A stretch of 64,000 nt of DNA from Balanoglossus misakiensis. Its lineage: Eukaryota; Hemichordata. The translations under genes were made by a program, and so were the position numbers. This document shows, piece by piece, positions 63,041 through 64,000 of this stretch (position 1 is the first letter of the stretch; the number at the start of each line of letters is the position of its first letter). The DNA lies in NCBI GenBank assembly GCA_040954595.2, contig CM082585.2, positions 11,346,001 to 11,410,000 of the forward strand, in the 5' to 3' direction. The notes under the pieces are model-generated. The model was not told the origin of the DNA. It worked only from the letters and a program-made list of their open reading frames with translations, and made no database searches.

Positions 63041-64000
63041 GGCGGCGCTACCGTGCATTTTATTGTTCTGGCAGCAAATCAAATTAAGAGTAGGCCTGTC
63101 AACGTTGTCAATCACGCGATAATCACCCCAATGAAGGAAGCGAACTGTCATTTCGGTAGTGATTAAAATTACTTGCAGCTGCAGATGTTTACACGACGAG
63201 CGGTTTGAATGACGTTCTGCCCACGTGCCAATCAACCCACGTTAATGAAAAATAGCCGATTCCGCTATTGTGAACAACTGTAGTCGGGGAGATGCTGTGT
63301 GCAATTAAACGCACAGACCACTGTCATGTTGTCTTTACTAAAACCCGTGAAAAAACTAGATCTTTTAGAACTTTGAGCGATTCGTAATAAAGTGTATATC
63401 CGAACCAAATAAGGGGAAAAAATCGAGGCGAGGACGGTGATTCTGGTGGCGGAGAGTTAGCTACGAATGTCTGTCTGTATTTTGCAAGTTTGTGTGTAGT
63501 ATTGGTGGTGGAGGCATATCGTAGTACCTTTCGTTTTTCGCTCCACACACTATCTCTCGAGGTACACACACACACAACACAACAAACGGCCCAGTGAAAT
63601 ATGATCGCGATGGAAAGTACGATGGCTCCGCCTATACAATAATTAGCATTTTATCGTGTATTGAAGTATCAACACCTCGAACAAACCGCGTATTCGAGGT
63701 TGAATGAAGACCGATGTTTGCTAGAAATTCCCCTCAAGAAAATATCTCAAAAGACATCCTTAATTAGATCACCAAAGGCCAGTCGGAGAGAATGAAAACA
63801 TTTTGCCTATGTGTCCTATTATATTCGCATATTTACATTAGAAGTTAATTTTTCTATGCGGCGCGTACAAAGGAAGGCAAATAAAATTCTAATAAAATTT
63901 ACATTATTGCAGTGAAAGTGTCCGACACAGTATTGTCCTTGGCGCTATCGAGACGACCGATCGCCGTTATTCAATACAGAACCTTACTTTCATCAATACC
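63041..64000. other. SoxB1 upstream flank, no gene seen
   Basis: There are no coding signs. A GTCAATCA (PBX-like) site is at 63107-63114 and a short CA-rich run is near 63563-63585. The rest is unremarkable AT-rich sequence running to the edge of the window. Confidence 0.6.

Overview
The window looks like animal (metazoan) nuclear DNA holding one confidently recognisable gene. This is an intronless SoxB1-class (Sox1/2/3) HMG-box transcription factor on the minus strand at 61775-62740. Its HMG box is almost the same as that of vertebrate Sox2, and its C-terminus carries vertebrate-like blocks ([13 protein letters not shown]; the final [10 protein letters not shown]). The single-exon gene, moderately AT-rich DNA without strong CpG loss, abundant microsatellites and a very long flank without genes suggest an invertebrate, most likely a deuterostome. 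A hemichordate is my best guess, but I cannot prove the species from this sequence.

Layout: positions 1 to about 61000 lie downstream (3') of the SoxB1 gene and form a gene desert. No open reading frame there resembles a known protein, and I see no tRNA or rRNA gene and no transposase or reverse-transcriptase remnant. Positions about 61000-61774 are the probable 3' UTR, with a candidate AATAAA signal at 61022-61027. Positions 62741-63040 are the proximal promoter/5' UTR, with CCAAT boxes, a SOX core and a GC box. The last 1 kb is upstream flank.

The desert holds simple repeats, two minisatellites with 40 and 45 bp units, a diverged dispersed repeat near 24 kb, and three strand-skewed blocks (G-rich 17.93-18.6 kb, pyrimidine-rich 25.9-26.5 kb, purine-rich 43.4-43.9 kb). 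It also holds many good matches to long transcription-factor motifs: RFX X-boxes, POU octamers, full CREs (TGACGTCA), TCACGTGA E-boxes and YY1-type ATGGCGG sites. By rough estimate these are several times commoner than chance. They were found by eye, so counts are minimums and significance is untested.

The strongest candidates are: (1) a SOX/POU cluster at 55.66-57.46 kb, 4-6 kb downstream of the SoxB1 stop codon, with four octamers and a near-match to the Sox-Oct composite element; (2) a CpG-rich, motif-dense block at 12.74-13.44 kb; (3) a CCAAT/CRE/TATA/initiator arrangement at 38.95-39.01 kb that could start an unannotated, perhaps noncoding, transcript. The working picture is one developmental regulator set beside a large cis-regulatory landscape, possibly with positive autoregulation through SOX/POU sites.
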